Shown: positions 11,195-24,346 of the stretch, piece by piece
How positions within the stretch are numbered: position 1 is the stretch's first letter
How the letters are laid out: the number at the start of each line of letters is the position of its first letter
NCBI GenBank assembly: GCA_002189035.1
Contig: NEEC01000014.1
Span: 250,501 to 314,500 of the forward strand
Direction: 5' to 3'
Length of the DNA: 64,000 bases
Source: Utricularia gibba
Lineage: Eukaryota; Streptophyta; Magnoliopsida; Lamiales; Lentibulariaceae
Notes under the pieces: model-generated
Database searches by the model: none
What the model saw: the letters and a program-made list of their open reading frames with translations, nothing else
What the model was told of the DNA's origin: nothing
Made by a program: the position numbers and the translations under genes

Positions 11195-14100
11195 GGTCTG
11201 AACGGGAATAAGTAAAGCCTTCAGATTACCTTCACTCGCACGTAGGAAAATGTCAATGGAGATGGATATCGCATAACGAGTTGTACGAGACATAAGCAAG
11301 AATTGAACCTACGCTATATATAATGAATTAGAGGAAATGAATGTTATTATTTCATTTGACCGTATGCTCACGTAGGGAATCTTTTCAGAGTGAGTGCACC
11401 ACAAATAAAAAAAACTAAAAAAAAAAAGCAATTTCCTATACAAACAAAAAATAATAATACCAAGTATTCATGTAACCACGAATTCATTCATGTGCAGCGT
11501 GGGTTATCAACATAGCAAATAAATAATAATGATACAAATATTTGATAAACGATAATTTCACATCGTCGAGTAAATTAGAAATTTTTGTATTCAATGAAAT
11601 TCATAAAACTGTTATCCTCATTAAATATAAATTAGATACAAGATGAATAGTGGGTTTTGGAGTTGAACTCAAAGAAATAATAATTGTGATGTGAAAATAG
11701 GCAAAAAAACACAGGTTAATTATATTTTAAGTTGTAAATAAAATTAAATGTAAGTAAACAATAAAATATAAATTAAATAAAGTAATATAAAACATTAGAC
11801 CTTAATTTAAAAAATTAAAACGTAAGTATCTCAATGATTTCTGGGGAATGTCCTCACTTGATATTGAATTTTAGGATTCAAAAATATTAACTAACTTCAG
11901 ACGGTCTAGTTCTACATGAACCAATTTTTATGGTTATTTTTTTTAATTTTTACGAGTTTTCTAATATCACCTTATACTTAGATTCACCATTTCTTAAGCT
12001 AAATAAGACAAAATCTAACTAATTCTATTAATTTCTACCTGTGAATTCTATTAATTCATATACTTATGAAAATATATCTCACTTTTTTTGTCTACCTCTA
12101 TGATTGAGTTTTCTTTTTTCTTTTTTCCTACATCTATTCCAATTTGTTAGAAAAATTCACATAAACATTCACAAGTTTTCAAACCTTAGGCTGATATTAC
12201 ATCTCTTCCTATTCTTCCCTAAAGCACACCACATAATATCTATCTACCCATACCAAAATAAATCAAAACCTCATAAAACAAAGGTAAAATCATGTTCATA
12301 GCTATAGTCATAACATTAAAACGACAAGCTCGAAGTAAAATGTTCAATCCTACAAATGATAATAAATCGAGTTATGATTCCACAATATTGCTTCCAATTA
12401 GGAGCAATAGCGCTTGAGAATAATTTCTTGGGTCTTTGTCTCGGTTGAGGTGGCTCCTCTTTATTGATCCATTTCACCACCCTCCTCTTGGATATATGGT
12501 CTCTTGTTTTCGAATTCTCTCCAAAACAATATATCTTTTTTCTTTTTCATTTCTCCTAAATATCTCTATTTTTCTATACTTTATAGTTTTCATGGTTTAA
12601 CCAAGAGAATGTTGAAGGTTGAATTAGTCTATCATATGCTCTCCTCATATGTCATGTCTACTCGATTTTATGTACATAATTAGACGTGATTTGCATCATA
12701 GTACTATTAATACTTGCAAAAACATTAAAAAACATAATATGGGCTAAACCATCAATTTACTCTACATTTACACATAAAAAATACAAATAACATTAAAATT
12801 ATCAAAATATTAAAAACCATAATTCAAACATCTAATTGCACGGTTAAACATTGATAGAAAAACACTAACGAAATATGTATTTTGAACTATATTACATATA
12901 TTACGAAAATACTTCAGTTTTTTGTATTAATTACGTATCAATATGTAATACTCAAATATACAATATGATACATATATCAATAGTCTAGCTATTAGCTCAA
13001 TTGGATCTGTTATTATATATATGCATAAAATGTTGAGTTTAAATGCCAAAACAATTTTATCAACTTCTTTTGAGTAAAACGAAAACAAATTGTCTACCTA
13101 TTAGCTTAATTGTTCCACGTGGCTTGTGAGTAAACCGAAAACAAATAATTATTTTTTTTTAAAAAAAGATTACTTATCCAACTAGCGCTTACCATGGGAT
13201 TCGTTCCATTAATTAAGCATCCGGAATTTAAGAAAGCCTAAATATTAATAAATAAATATTGGGGTTGAAGGGAAGCAATGCCTAAGACACCCCTAATTTA
13301 TAAATGTAACTATTTATATATCACGATATGGAATCTTGATTTTAGTATTGAGCTCATTAATATAGCAATTTTGTGGTAGAAAACATAGCAATGCGGAATC
13401 TTTATTTAAAAATGCACGAGTCAAATGAGGGCTTGGTGTTTATAAAATGTAATATCAAATGAAATTTAATTCATTTCTAAAATTAAGAATAATATGACAA
13501 CAAATATATGAGATCACAAGTAATAGTATATTAAACTCTCAACATTAAATTTACTAAACTTAAAAATGTAGATGATTTTTAATTTTTAATTTTTTTAAGT
13601 TTTTTAAAGCATATTATATTTGAGTCTACTATTTTATAAGGTAAATAAGATTAAATTTACCCGATTTCTACCTGTAAATTCATTTGTCTACTTTTTGTCC
13701 TACCTCTAATGGTATGGTTGATGAGGGTCGTGAAATTAAGGATGAAAATTAGATGGATGAATTGGATGCTGTGGTCAAATTCATTCAATTGAATGTTAAC
13801 AAAGATGAAAATAAGGATAAATTCAGATCTTTTTTCTGCATTATCATCTCGATGTTGTATTCTATATGTTGGATTGAATTGTTTGTATACATGTAAAGCT
13901 AACAAAGATGAAAATAAGGATTACACGATTTGCTCACCTGAACATAACCAGATCGGGCTAAACTGCAAGCCTACACTTCTCCAACTCAAATCAAATCTAC
14001 TATTATTTTTTAATGCATTAGTGCATCTCGATCAATATAGATCGACACAATATTCACAAGCAAGATGAATAATCGATAATATATTAACAAATTTCAGAGA

Positions 14101-14639
14101 TAACAACCAATCGAAGGTAAATAACTCACTTTCCTAAATAACCATAAAATTAACAAAACTTACCATCAAATTATCATCTTCTTAAAGTCATTACGTACAG
14201 CCACATATCATGGAAGATTCACTAGTTGCTTTATCACTCAAACTTCCCTTATCCTCAAATCTCATCCACACATTTCTTCATTGACTTTTTATTAGTTCAG
14301 CTTATACTTAGGCTAATAATTTAATTGCACTCTTGTTGTGATTAAAAATAGATTCTGAGAAGGAATCCGATTTGGAGTGTTAAACTGGTATTTATGCTTC
14401 TGATTTAACGGTTTCGTAGTTCGATTTTGGTGTTATGATCAAAGCAATAAAGAAAGCTGAAGATTTTTTTTACATGAAAACCATTAGCATGGAAAACCAT
14501 GGAGTTGGGTAGCTCATCGAAGAAGATGGTTTCACTAAAAAGAAAAAAGGGGAGAATTACAAGTTATGCGTAGAATGCAAGTGAATCTCTCTTAAGGGAT
14601 TCAGAAACAATGGTACCCCTTTTGTGCTGAGTTGTTCCA
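11195..14639. other. AT-rich intergenic DNA, no gene
   Basis: The first 130 bases match the promoter of the intact GT37 gene at 59943-60066. The rest is AT-rich without a credible gene. A degenerate repeat links 12036-12105 with 13660-13710. A 20-base direct repeat occurs at about 13799 and 13903. Positions 13821-13857 match the DUF7796-like fragment near 27918-27953. Confidence 0.6.
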
Positions 14640-15838
14640 TTTTAATTGCTCATCTTTTTTTCTTCCCTTGCATACCAGCTGGATGTGTTCCTTTTCTTGA
14701 CGATAGTTACAAATCTTGCACGGTGATAGAAATAGTTGGTAGGCAGGTGATTTTTCTGGTTGCAATATGGGCACGGTTAAAAGTCACTCTTCCCTTCTTT
14801 ATTATAATTTTGCATAATAGGTCCAGTTTGCATAGCCTTAAACTTATAATTGGTATCTTTTTTCTCTTATTTCAGCATCTTCAAGTGCTTCTATCAATTG
14901 AGCAGGTAAAAGTCTCTTCATTCCTCCTGGCAAAGCGATGGCACTAATACCAGAATTGTAGAGTCTAGGGAGCACTCCAACGATCTTCTCTTTTACTCTA
15001 CTGTCATCCATACTTTCCCCTAGTGCTTTCAATTTTTTGACCGCAGGTATCAACGTGCCCTTGAAAGTTGCTACAGAGATTCCAGAGTATAGTTTCAGGT
15101 CATCCATCTGTAGCTCTCCAATGATTGGTAACCTCTTTTCCTTTCTTTCATCTGCGATTGAGAATTCTTCGACAAGCGCATCCCAAACTTCCTTTGGGAA
15201 GGTGCAGTGGATAATATGATTATAAACTTCCCGCATGAGTGCAGCATCAAGTACACTTCTTCCTAGAGGAGACTTGTCATTCTATTTTTTTGTAGCCTCG
15301 GCATCATCATCATTGAACTTGGGAGTTTCTAGAAAGACATCCCAGAGTTTCAACAGCCGTCTTGAGGTGGTTAGTCATTTTCACAGCCCAAATCGTATAG
15401 TTCTTAACATCAAAGACAGTGGGCGGTAATGAGCTAGCTGATGCCATGATAACGATCTACTATCTGCAGGAAACAGGATGAGTGAAAGAATAAAACCAGT
15501 GGGTGGTAGAGTGACCTGAGTTGATCTTGGTCTCTTGGAATTTCTCAGAATCCCAAAGCTATCACCATGAAAAGGTTCTATAGGTTCCAAGCTTGAAGCC
15601 TTGAGATTGGGTTACCATCTTGAACGCAGAGATTGAGAACTACAAGCTTATAAGTCAAGAAGAGGATTAAATTTCAAAACTTACAATTTTCAGTACAGGT
15701 TATACATATTTATAGGGCAGTCTCAACGGCTAAAAAAACAGCCGTTAATTTGTCTGCTTGTGTGCCTCCTGATGGGCTGAGTGTAGGCTGAGATGTTTTT
15801 CCTTTAACTTAGGAATAATGATTACAATCATAATGTCA
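14640..15838 (-). mobile_element. Copia fragment: 5' LTR, primer-binding site and gag
   Basis: Minus-strand remnant of a Copia element related to the one at 46722-52131. The putative 5' LTR is about 15568-15838. It is followed on the minus strand by a primer-binding site (TGGTGATAGCTTTGGG), a leader, and a gag start near 15446. Gag (15446 down to about 14640) has frameshifts. A 130-residue open part shows the EVWDALVEEFSI and VKKLKALGESMDD segments of the UBN2-type gag. Further down a decayed CPYCNQKNH zinc-finger region is visible. Everything after gag is missing. Confidence 0.85.
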
Positions 15839-16309
15839 AGTTTTATAAAAACATGTACTTTTAGTTTTTAATTTTAAAAAAATATTATTTGAGATAAACG
15901 TGAATTGAGCACTTAAACTTTAACTGCAAAATATTTTACCAACTAAGATACGGACATGGGTTACATAACCCATGCCAATGTATATATGTTTAAGACACAA
16001 GGACACCATGTGGCATATAGATAAATGATGTTGATATGGTTTTCTTGAGCATATAGTTTAATTGATGTTTTTTTATCTTTGTTAAATCTTTGGGTCAAAG
16101 ATTTGATTCGGATTTGTTGTAAATTATATATTTTATAAAATTAAAATTAATTCAAAAAGACATAAAAAAATTGAAAATGATTAATTAAAATATTGAAAAT
16201 TTTATTAATTTTAATTTTTCATAAAACTAATAATATAAAATTGAGATATTGTACATATTATAACAGTTTGTATTATAAATCAGAATGTTATATATATTAT
16301 AAAAACTAA

Positions 16310-16361
<52 letters not shown>

Positions 16362-16749
16362 TTGTTTTAGTGTTTTTTTAATAAAAATTAGTTCTCTCAT
16401 TATATTAAATATGATATATTAAAATTAAGACTATTTAGAAAAAATATAAATAAAATAGTACTATAATGTAAAGATTTTTGAAATAGCACTATTTAACCAA
16501 TTAGTTTGCATATCGGTAATTAGCTAAATTATCCTACAAACAAATGACCCATTGCTTTTCCAGGGTTTCTTAATTAATGTCCTAGAACTGTGTTCCAAAG
16601 CTATGCTCAGATCCCTCAAGGGGGGTTGATTAGAAATTTAGGCGCTGTAAAAATTGTATGTGAGAAAAGTAGGGAGTTTTAGTATAAAATTTTTACCATA
16701 GTGTAAGGATGCTTACATTCATAAATGACCCCTCACGGGGGCTATACAA
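15839..16749. other. Intergenic AT-rich DNA with a microsatellite
   Basis: No gene seen. A compound (TA)n(TG)n microsatellite occupies 16310-16360. The right end contains the promoter of the proline-rich gene, with a TATAAAT-type box near 16753. Confidence 0.7.
16310..16360. repeat. (TA)n(TG)n compound microsatellite
   Basis: About nine TA units run directly into about sixteen TG units. This is a typical polymorphic simple repeat. Confidence 0.95.
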
Positions 16750-16812
16750 TGATATAAATGGGGGAAGGCTGTGCGCTTAATATCACCTTGTAGTAGTCAC
16801 TCGTATACAAGG

Positions 16813-17061
16813 ATGACGACGGTTGGCCGCTCTATTCCTCTAGTTTTTCTCTGTCTTGCTGCGGCAACCACAGCTTTTCTTCATTGCCCACCGCCACCAC
16901 CACCGGATTCACCTCCTCCGCCCTCACCGCCACCACCCGAATCACCTCCTCCACCCTCACCGCCACCGCCGATTCACCTCCTCCACCCTCACCGCCACCA
17001 CCGGATTCACCTCCTCCACCCTTACCGCCACCGCCCAATTCACCTCCCCCACCCTCACCGC
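16813..17061 (+). pseudogene. 5' part of a proline-rich secreted-protein gene, split by a Copia element
   Basis: The ATG at 16813 follows a TATAAAT-like box near 16753. It opens a frame with a signal peptide (MTTVGRSIPLVFLCLAAATT) and then Ser-Pro repeats of the (D/E)SPPPPSPPPP type, as in extensins and proline-rich wall proteins. After about 50 residues a single lost C near 16968 shifts the repeat out of frame; the same peptide repeat continues in another frame. At 17061 the gene is interrupted by the Copia element. The last five bases (ACCGC) reappear after the element, so the gene continues at 22226. The combination of frameshift and insertion means it is very probably dead. Confidence 0.8.
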
Positions 17062-17348
17062 TGTTGGAATAAGGTGTATTGGAGAAGGGATGCTCTATCC
17101 CACATTGCTAGTTGAACACATGTTCAACTAGTTTATAAGGGAAGACAACCCAATACATTTGATGGGCTTGAGAGTAAGTTGGGCCTCACGCGCCCGCAGG
17201 GTCTTAATTTATTAGATCGGGTTGGGCTCCGGGTTGGGCTCCCGGAGGCTTCTCGAAGGGTCTCTTGAATTTTGGGGGATCGTGAAATCTTTAGGACAAC
17301 ATTTATGTGTCTGAGGTTTTCTTCTTTTTTTGTGTTCGATTTACAACA
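17062..17348 (+). repeat. 5' LTR of the 17-22 kb Copia element
   Basis: 287 bases, TG...CA ends. It matches 21951-22225 except for scattered differences, including an extra GGGTTGGGCTCC-like duplication near 17228. Confidence 0.95.
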
Positions 17349-17365
17349 ATCTAAAGAATATTCTC

Positions 17366-20300
17366 GATGGATCCGACTGGTGCCTCTTTGGAAAACCCTA
17401 ACCCGCCGCTGCCCGTGCCTCCGGTGACCTGCACACTGTTCACCAACGCCACTCCGACACTGATGACCTCCCTATTGTAAATCTGGTTGCTATGCCGGCA
17501 TTGCAGATAAATCCTGTCCATCTGGTCCAGAATCCGCTTGTCTCCGTGCCACAGGTCACCTCTGGTCTTCACGATCTGTCCCTGAGTCATCCGGTTGTGA
17601 GTCGCCAGTTCCCTGATACTGCAAAAATCGAGCCCTTTGATGGAAAGAATTTTCGGCGCTGGAAAGATCGCATCTTTGAGTTGCTGGATATGCATGGCAT
17701 TGCCTGGGCTCTTGAGGTTTCCAAACAGGAAGCCACTAACTCTGATATCCTCGCTACAGGCTGGGATTGAGCGAGCCGGGTATGTCGTCATACCATTATT
17801 ACCACCCTTGGTGATAGTCTCTTCGATGTGTATGTAGTCTTCAAGGATGCTGCCTTCATATGGAAGTCGATGACTACCAAGTACACTGCAGAGGAGGCTG
17901 TGACATCCAGATTTGCAGTCACTAATTTTCTGCAGTGGGAGATGACTGATGACAAGGAGGTGGTAGTCCAAATCAATGAGTTCCATCGCCTCCTGGACAA
18001 CATGACTACTCAGAACTTTGATCCACAAGCTGCCACGAGGATGGGATGACTATAAGGCAAAGATTCGTCAATTTGATCGCAAGATGACTCTGGACCACCT
18101 GATCAATCACATTGCAATTGAAGAGAGGCAGAGGAAAACAGGTAAGAAGCCTATGAGCCATGAGTACCCGGCGAATGTTATGAAGAACAAACAAGGGAGG
18201 TACAAATCTCGCTCCAAACCTTATGATTCTGGTTCTCATATTGTATTAGCTCTTACTAATGATGGTATCAAAAAGAAAAAGGGCCATTGTTTTGTCTGTG
18301 GTAAGCTAGGGCACTATGCAGCACAGTGCAAGCACAGGAAGACTGGCAAACCTGGTAGTGAGCTTCCCAAAGCCAATGTTAACATGGCTCAGGGGGATGA
18401 TAATGATGAAGTGATTGTCACCATGCTGGGTTACTTGAACCTAATTGAGGCTAGTGGTGACTGGATCATGGACTCTGGAGCAAACCGTCATGTTTGCTCA
18501 AGGAAGGATTACTTCTCCTCCTATAGTCCACTTGGAGGTGACAATCACGTGATCAAGTTTGCTGACAAGTCTACTACTCCAGTGCCTGAAAAGGGAGAAG
18601 TCACCCATAAGTTCACCTTAGGGAAGACTGTCCTTCTGAGAGATGTGTTGCATGCCCCTGCCATAAAGACCAATGTCATCTCAGCTATCCAGATGGATAA
18701 GTGTGGCCTAAACATCAACTTAGGCAATGGGGTTGTTGTGGTGATGAAGAACAATGTCTTTGTTGGGAAAGAATACATTGGTAGTCAGGAGTTATATGTA
18801 ATGAATGCTATCATTATTTTTGAGAATAAAGTTGATTCTGCTTACATGATGTGTTCTTTTGATATTTGGCATGCTAGGCTAGGTCATGTGAATTATACCT
18901 ACATGAAAAGGATGCAGTAATTAAATTTGATTCCTAGATTGCATGAGTTACCTACTAAGTGTGAGACTTGGGTAGAGGCAAAGATGACTAAGAAATCATG
19001 CTTTTCTGTGACTAGGGAATCTGAGTTGCTTGCATTGATTCATTCAAATGTATGTGATTATAAGATGTGTGTATCTAGATGTGGCAATAAGTTTATGGTT
19101 ACTTTTATTGATGATTGCTCTAGATATACTCGTGTATTTGCTGAAACATAAATCTAAAGCATTTGAGAAGTTTCTGCTATTCAAAGCTGAGGCAGAAAAC
19201 CAACTTGACAAGAAAACAAAGAGAGTCAGATCTGATAGAGGAGGTGAGTATGTATTATTCAAAGACTTCTGTGAGAAGTATGGAATAATATATGAGACTA
19301 CTTCTCCCTACTCTCCTGAGTCAAATGGAGTTGCTGAGAGGAAGAAGAGGACATTGAAAGAAATGATGAATTCAATGCTTATTACTTCTGGCACTCCAGG
19401 TGAAACGTGGGGGGAAGCGATTCTCACTACTTGTCATGTTCAGAATAGGATCCCACATAAGAAAACAGGCAAAACTCCATATGAGATATGGAAAGGTTAT
19501 GCATCAAACCTTAAGTATTTAAGGGTGTGGGGGTGCTTAGCAAAGGTGATGTTACCTGATCCTAAGAAAAGGAAGATTGGGTCAAAAACATCTGATTGTC
19601 TGTTTATTGGATATGCACAAGGGAGTGCTGCATATCGATTCCTTGTGATCAAGAGTGATGTCCTTGATCAGCATACAATAGTGGAAACAAAGAATGCTGA
19701 ATTCTTTGAACAAATCTTTTTTCTAGTAGGAAAACACCAAGATGATGGTGATGAGACACCTATCACTGAACCTGCTGAAACTAGTGAACCCTTGGAGGAA
19801 GTGCCTCTGAGAAGAAGCAATAGGTAGAGGATAGAGTCTAGCTTCGGCGATGACTTCTATGTGTATCTCACTGATCCTCTGACCTACCATGCTGCAATTA
19901 CTTCCAGATGCTCCATTGTGGATGGAAGCCACTCTGAGTGAGATGGACTCGCTCCATCATAACAAGGTATGGGAAGTAGTGGACCTACCTCTTGGGGCAA
20001 AGTCAATTGGGAGCAAGTGGATCTTTAAGAAAAGGTTCCTTGCAAATGGTAAAGTAGACAAATACAAGGCTCGCCTTGTAGCAAAGGGTTTCACTCAGAA
20101 ACCAGGTGTTGACTACTTTGAGAAATTTGCCCCAATGGTTCACTTCTCTGCCATACGAGTACTCTTTGCAATGGCTCTGTACACAATTGGACAGTACACC
20201 AAATGGATGTCAAAACGGCATTCTTGAATGGTGAATTGGAGGAAGAAATCTACATGTTTTAGCCTGAGGGTTGCATAAAGGCTGGAGATGAACACAAAGT

Positions 20301-21420
20301 GTGTCGACTGAAGAAGTCACTGTATGGCTTGAAGCAAGCACCTAAACAGTGGCATGAGAAATTTGATAAAGTCATAACCTCATTAGGCTTCACATCAAAT
20401 ATAGTCGAAAGATGTGTTTATTCTAAGACTTTTAATGATCAATGTGTGATCATAACCCTCTATGTGGATGATATGCTAATCTTTGGGCCAAACCTTCACA
20501 CTGTGCTAGAGGCCGAGAAATTTTTAGCTTCTAAATTTGAGATGAAGGACATGGGTGAAGCCAGCTACATATTGGGAATCAAAATTGTGAGAAATGAAGA
20601 AGGGTTTCTACTGACTCAAAGTCATTACACTGAGAAACTCTTAGAGAAATTTGGGTTCCATGAGGTGAAACCAAGTCGTACTCCATATGATCCCAGTATT
20701 AGCTTGAAGAAAAATAGAGAGGACCCTATGTCCCAGAGTAAGTATGCTCAGATAATGGGCAGTGTGATGTATATAATGAACCATACCCGACCTAACATAG
20801 CGTATGCAGTGGGTAGACTGAGTCGATACACACACAACCCAAATGAAAGACATTGGGCAACTGTGAGATGGTTATTGAGATACCTCAAAGGGACAGCTGA
20901 CCATGGCATTCAGTATCAGAGAGAACCCACTGTACTGGAAGGATATAGTGATGCTAGCTAGGTATCTGGGAAAGAAGAGCCAAAGGCCACAAGTGGAATG
21001 ATTTTCACATTAGGCAAAGGCGCTGTGTCCTGGAAATCCACCAAACAAACCTTGATAGCTAGATCAACAATGGAAGCTGAGTTCATTGTATTAAATCTAG
21101 CAAGAATTGAGGCTAAGTGGTTGAGAAACTATGTGATGGGAATACCACTCAAGCAACATGGATCCTTCTCAGTGGTGCTGCATTGTGACTGTCAAGTAGC
21201 AATTGTCACTGCCAAGAATCGATCCTATAATGGAAGAAATATCCACATGCGATTGAGGCATGGAACATTGAGACAGCTGTTGAAAACCAGTGTGATCTCT
21301 GTTGAATACGTGAGAACGTCAGTGAATTTGACCGATCCACTGACCAAGCCTCTCAATAGAGAGAAGATCTGTGAGCTTTCGAGGGGAATGGGACTAATGT
21401 TGTTGAGCAAATGGCAGTGA
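17366..21420 (+). pseudogene. Copia gag-pol polyprotein, multiply interrupted
   Basis: The ATG at 17366 (MDPTGASLENPN) starts gag, which soon breaks. Gag resumes at 17492-17770 and 17828-18049. The segment 18018-18920 is open and holds the zinc knuckle CFVCGKLGHYAAQC and the protease motif MDSGANRHVCS. Integrase is at 18927-19827 with SDRGGEY and YSPESNGVAERKKRT. RT lies in 19889-20961 with KARLVAKGFTQKPGVDYFEKF and the catalytic YVDDMLIFG. RNase H lies in 20998-21420 with STMEAEFI. At least five stops or frameshifts separate these parts, including one around 20225 within RT. Copia membership follows from integrase preceding RT. Confidence 0.92.
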
Positions 21421-21950
21421 TGGTAACCCAACCTGTGAGAGGAGAAACACCTTGATCAGGTTCATATGGGTAATAACAAGTCACTGCTAGTTTTGAGAAC
21501 ACAAATTATGGCAAGTGGTCATTCCTATGGAATATGTGTTCTACCTGCAAAGTGATGGATGAGTATTTGCTCTTAATGTCTCTGTAACTGATGAAATTCA
21601 GTAACACATAGAAGTAGGGTATGTTAGGCAGAGACACCTATATAAGTGTGGAGGATAGCCACTCCTATGAGATATATGTGATCTCTAGAGCACTTATGAA
21701 CCAACAGGAGTTGCACCGGGCTTATGGGTGCGCTTGAGCGTTAAACAGTCGATAAATGTCGGGGTAGGCTTGATGTGGTTGGCTATGCCTCTGTATCACA
21801 ATATAGTATTCGGTTCATAGAAATACAATTTCACCGTCTACTTAATCATACATGTGTAGGGCAATCAAGAGATTGGTTCATAATCGAAAGATACCATTCT
21901 CCAGACATTAGAGCCTACATGACTTGGGCCTTCTCCAATATGTGGGGGAT

Positions 21951-22225
21951 TGTTGGAATAAGGTGTATTGGAGAAGGGATGCTCTATCCCATATTGCTAG
22001 TTGAACACTGTTCAACTAGTTTATAAGGGAAGACAACCCAATACCTTTGATAGGCTTGAGAGTAAGTTGGGCCTCGTGTGCACGTAGGGTCTTAATTTAT
22101 TAGATCGGGTTGGGCTCCCGGAGGGTTCTCGAAGGGCCTCTTGAATCCCGGGGGATTGTGAAATCTTTTAGGACAGCGTTTACGTGCTTGAGGTTTTCTT
22201 CTTCTTTTGTGTTTGATTTACAACA
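21951..22225 (+). repeat. 3' LTR of the 17-22 kb Copia element
   Basis: 275 bases, with the same ends as the 5' LTR. It is preceded by the polypurine tract and followed by the TSD copy ACCGC. Confidence 0.95.
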
Positions 22226-22880
22226 ACCGCCACCACCGGATTCACCTCCTCCACCCTCACCGCCACCGCCCGATTCACCGCCATCGCCCGATTCGCCTCC
22301 CCCACTCTCACCGCCACCACCGGATTCGCCTCTGCCACCCTCACCGCCACCACCGGATTCACCTCCTGCCCCTCACCGCCACCGCCGGAATCACCTCCTC
22401 CCCCTTCACCGCCACCACCGGATTCACCTCCTCCCCCCTCACCGCCACCGCCCGATTCACCTCCCCCACCCTCACCTCCGCCGCCCTCACCTCCGCCACC
22501 CTCACCGCCGCCACCGTAGCTGCTGCCACCACTCTATGTTAAATTGATTATTTCGAGCGTCCTATGTTGTTCTCCTACTCGGATACGCCCTCCAGTCCTA
22601 CTTTTCCCACCTTGACTTAGCCCACTTGGAGGTGTAACCGTAACTCTGAGATGCCAAAACCAAGACTTGCAGACTGCTACTACTGATTCAAATGGTCGAG
22701 TTATCATCTCGGTGTTTGTTAATTTTTTTGCTATTCCGTCTTTCAGAGTCGTCGTCCCATCAACACGCCAATGCAGAAGTTATTCTCCACCATGGTTACT
22801 GCCTATCTGTTTCCTACACTACCTGTGCAAGGCATCGTCAACGCCCAACTATGCCTCTGAGTCACCGGCTGGCCATGCCA
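22226..22880 (+). pseudogene. 3' part of the proline-rich gene, with a phylloplanin/Ole e 1-like domain
   Basis: Directly after the Copia TSD the DSPPPPSPPPP repeat resumes and runs to about 22515 with at least two frameshifts (for example near 22368). From 22631 a different domain is readable: a VTVTLRC strand, then TATTDSNGRVIISV, then FRVVVPSTRQC. This spacing (strand ending in Cys, a T-T-D-S-N-G turn, a hydrophobic strand, a later Cys) is the layout of phylloplanin/Ole e 1-like domains. The original gene therefore appears to have encoded signal peptide, proline-rich repeat and Ole e 1-like domain, an architecture related to the palindrome genes. The domain assignment is by eye. Confidence 0.55.
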
Positions 22881-24346
22881 CGGACACTCACAATGCAATA
22901 CAAATAATAATAATGATTATGATGATGATGATGTCCCATCCATTGTAATAAACACTTCCATTGAGGGGATGGGCTAATCATCTCGTTACTTGATTGATGT
23001 AAGATGGCTGAATAAAGATTATTTTATAAAGTAACCATATTTCACTTCAAAACGTTGTAACTAAAAATGATACTTTTTAGTACCAATGCTTATTCTTCAA
23101 AATAACCCCTGAATAAAGACTCATTTAGGCTGGTGCTCCAAACCATAACATTCAATTAACCACAAACTAATAACTATTAGTTTCAGGCTCAGTGCCCATG
23201 TCGACAGTATGCTACAAAAGGCCTAGCGTTTTGCCCCTCCTGGTCTCGTATGCATCATCTCAAATCGAACCAATAACACTGAAAATATAGTTCGCAGCAT
23301 GATCTCAAACCGTTTAGTCCACTGATAAACAAGCAGCCTTTGACTGATAAACAAGTTTAATAAATACGTTTTTTTTATTTATTCATTCTTGAACTTCTGA
23401 GATATCTTTTTTTGTGTATATCAGTTTAATGGGATATTAGGAGACTAACCAAACCATCATTTTTATAATTCAATGAATGCCCTCAAGGCATATTTCATTC
23501 AATTTTTATTTAATTCCCAAAAATGTAGTAGCACGCTTTGGCTACTCCAAATTGGATCCTGTGGGACTAATCGTGTTCAGTTCTTTATTAGGGTTTCCTA
23601 ATAATTTATTTTAATATATTATTATAATAATTTATACATTTTCTCATCTGCAAAACACTAATTATTTAAACTTGTACTATTTTCCGAATAAAAATCCTTA
23701 CCTAATTCATAAATTTCATCTGGGGGCTATACCATGTGTTATAAAGCGTGTCCCAAAAGGTACTGCGACCCGACCTGGAGGCATCCACGATATTGCCATG
23801 AACAGCAGTCGAATAAGCAATTCGATATACCTGTTGCAAAACGTGTATTCCACTTGCTAAGCTTCATGGATTCCGTATTGCCGTCCATGGTATTTGCAGG
23901 TTCATAGATAACGGAGTCAAGCTTCTTAGTCCCGGAGTCAAATAAGCAATTCGATATACCTGTTGCAAAACGTGAACGCTAATAACTATAAACTTTTATG
24001 GGGATGAGGTGTAGGAGTAGCTCATCTAGACGAGAGTAGAATCTGCTTCTTCTCATAGCAGGAATCATTTGTTCAGTTGGACAGAGTGGATTCCACGGAT
24101 TCTCTAGGTGCTCTCTGATGGAATTCCAAATGCTGGATGCGTAATTAATGCGTCAGTAATCAAGTCTTCGCCTCATTAAACCCTATCCAAGATCAGCCTC
24201 GTGATAGTGAAACGCCGGCGTGTGTATTTATTTATGCCTAACAGAATCCTTTCATAGGGATCATGAGAACCCTCTTCCCTCCATTCCATTCATTCTTGTG
24301 GTGACACTAGAATCATTGTAAATATCAATCTATATCGTGCCACATA
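22881..24346. other. Intergenic DNA, no gene
   Basis: The AT-rich 3' flank of the disrupted proline-rich gene is followed by about 1.3 kb without a credible gene. A direct repeat of about 34 bases occurs at 23812-23846 and 23941-23974. The last 100 bases match the promoter and leader of the GT37 gene at 37015. Confidence 0.6.

Larger units (their letters stand above)
17062..22225 (+). mobile_element. Copia LTR retrotransposon inserted in the proline-rich gene
   Basis: A complete element with 5' LTR 17062-17348 and 3' LTR 21951-22225, both starting TGTTGGAATAAGG and ending TTACAACA. A 5-bp TSD (ACCGC at 17057-17061 and 22226-22230) flanks it. A purine-rich tract (TGTGGGGGAT) sits directly before the 3' LTR. 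Domain order is gag, protease, integrase, RT, RNase H, which is diagnostic of Copia. The coding region is broken by several stops and frameshifts, so it is not autonomous. The LTRs differ by several substitutions and about 12 bases of indels, which indicates an insertion that is not brand new. Confidence 0.95.

Noticed and set aside
12997-13060. tRNA- or SINE-like segment (TAGCTCAATTGG)
   Set aside because: Only an A-box-like string; no B box (GGTTCGAATCC) and no cloverleaf.
16832-17038. Glycine-rich antisense frames in the DSPPPP repeat
   Set aside because: Low-complexity shadows of the proline repeat in other frames.
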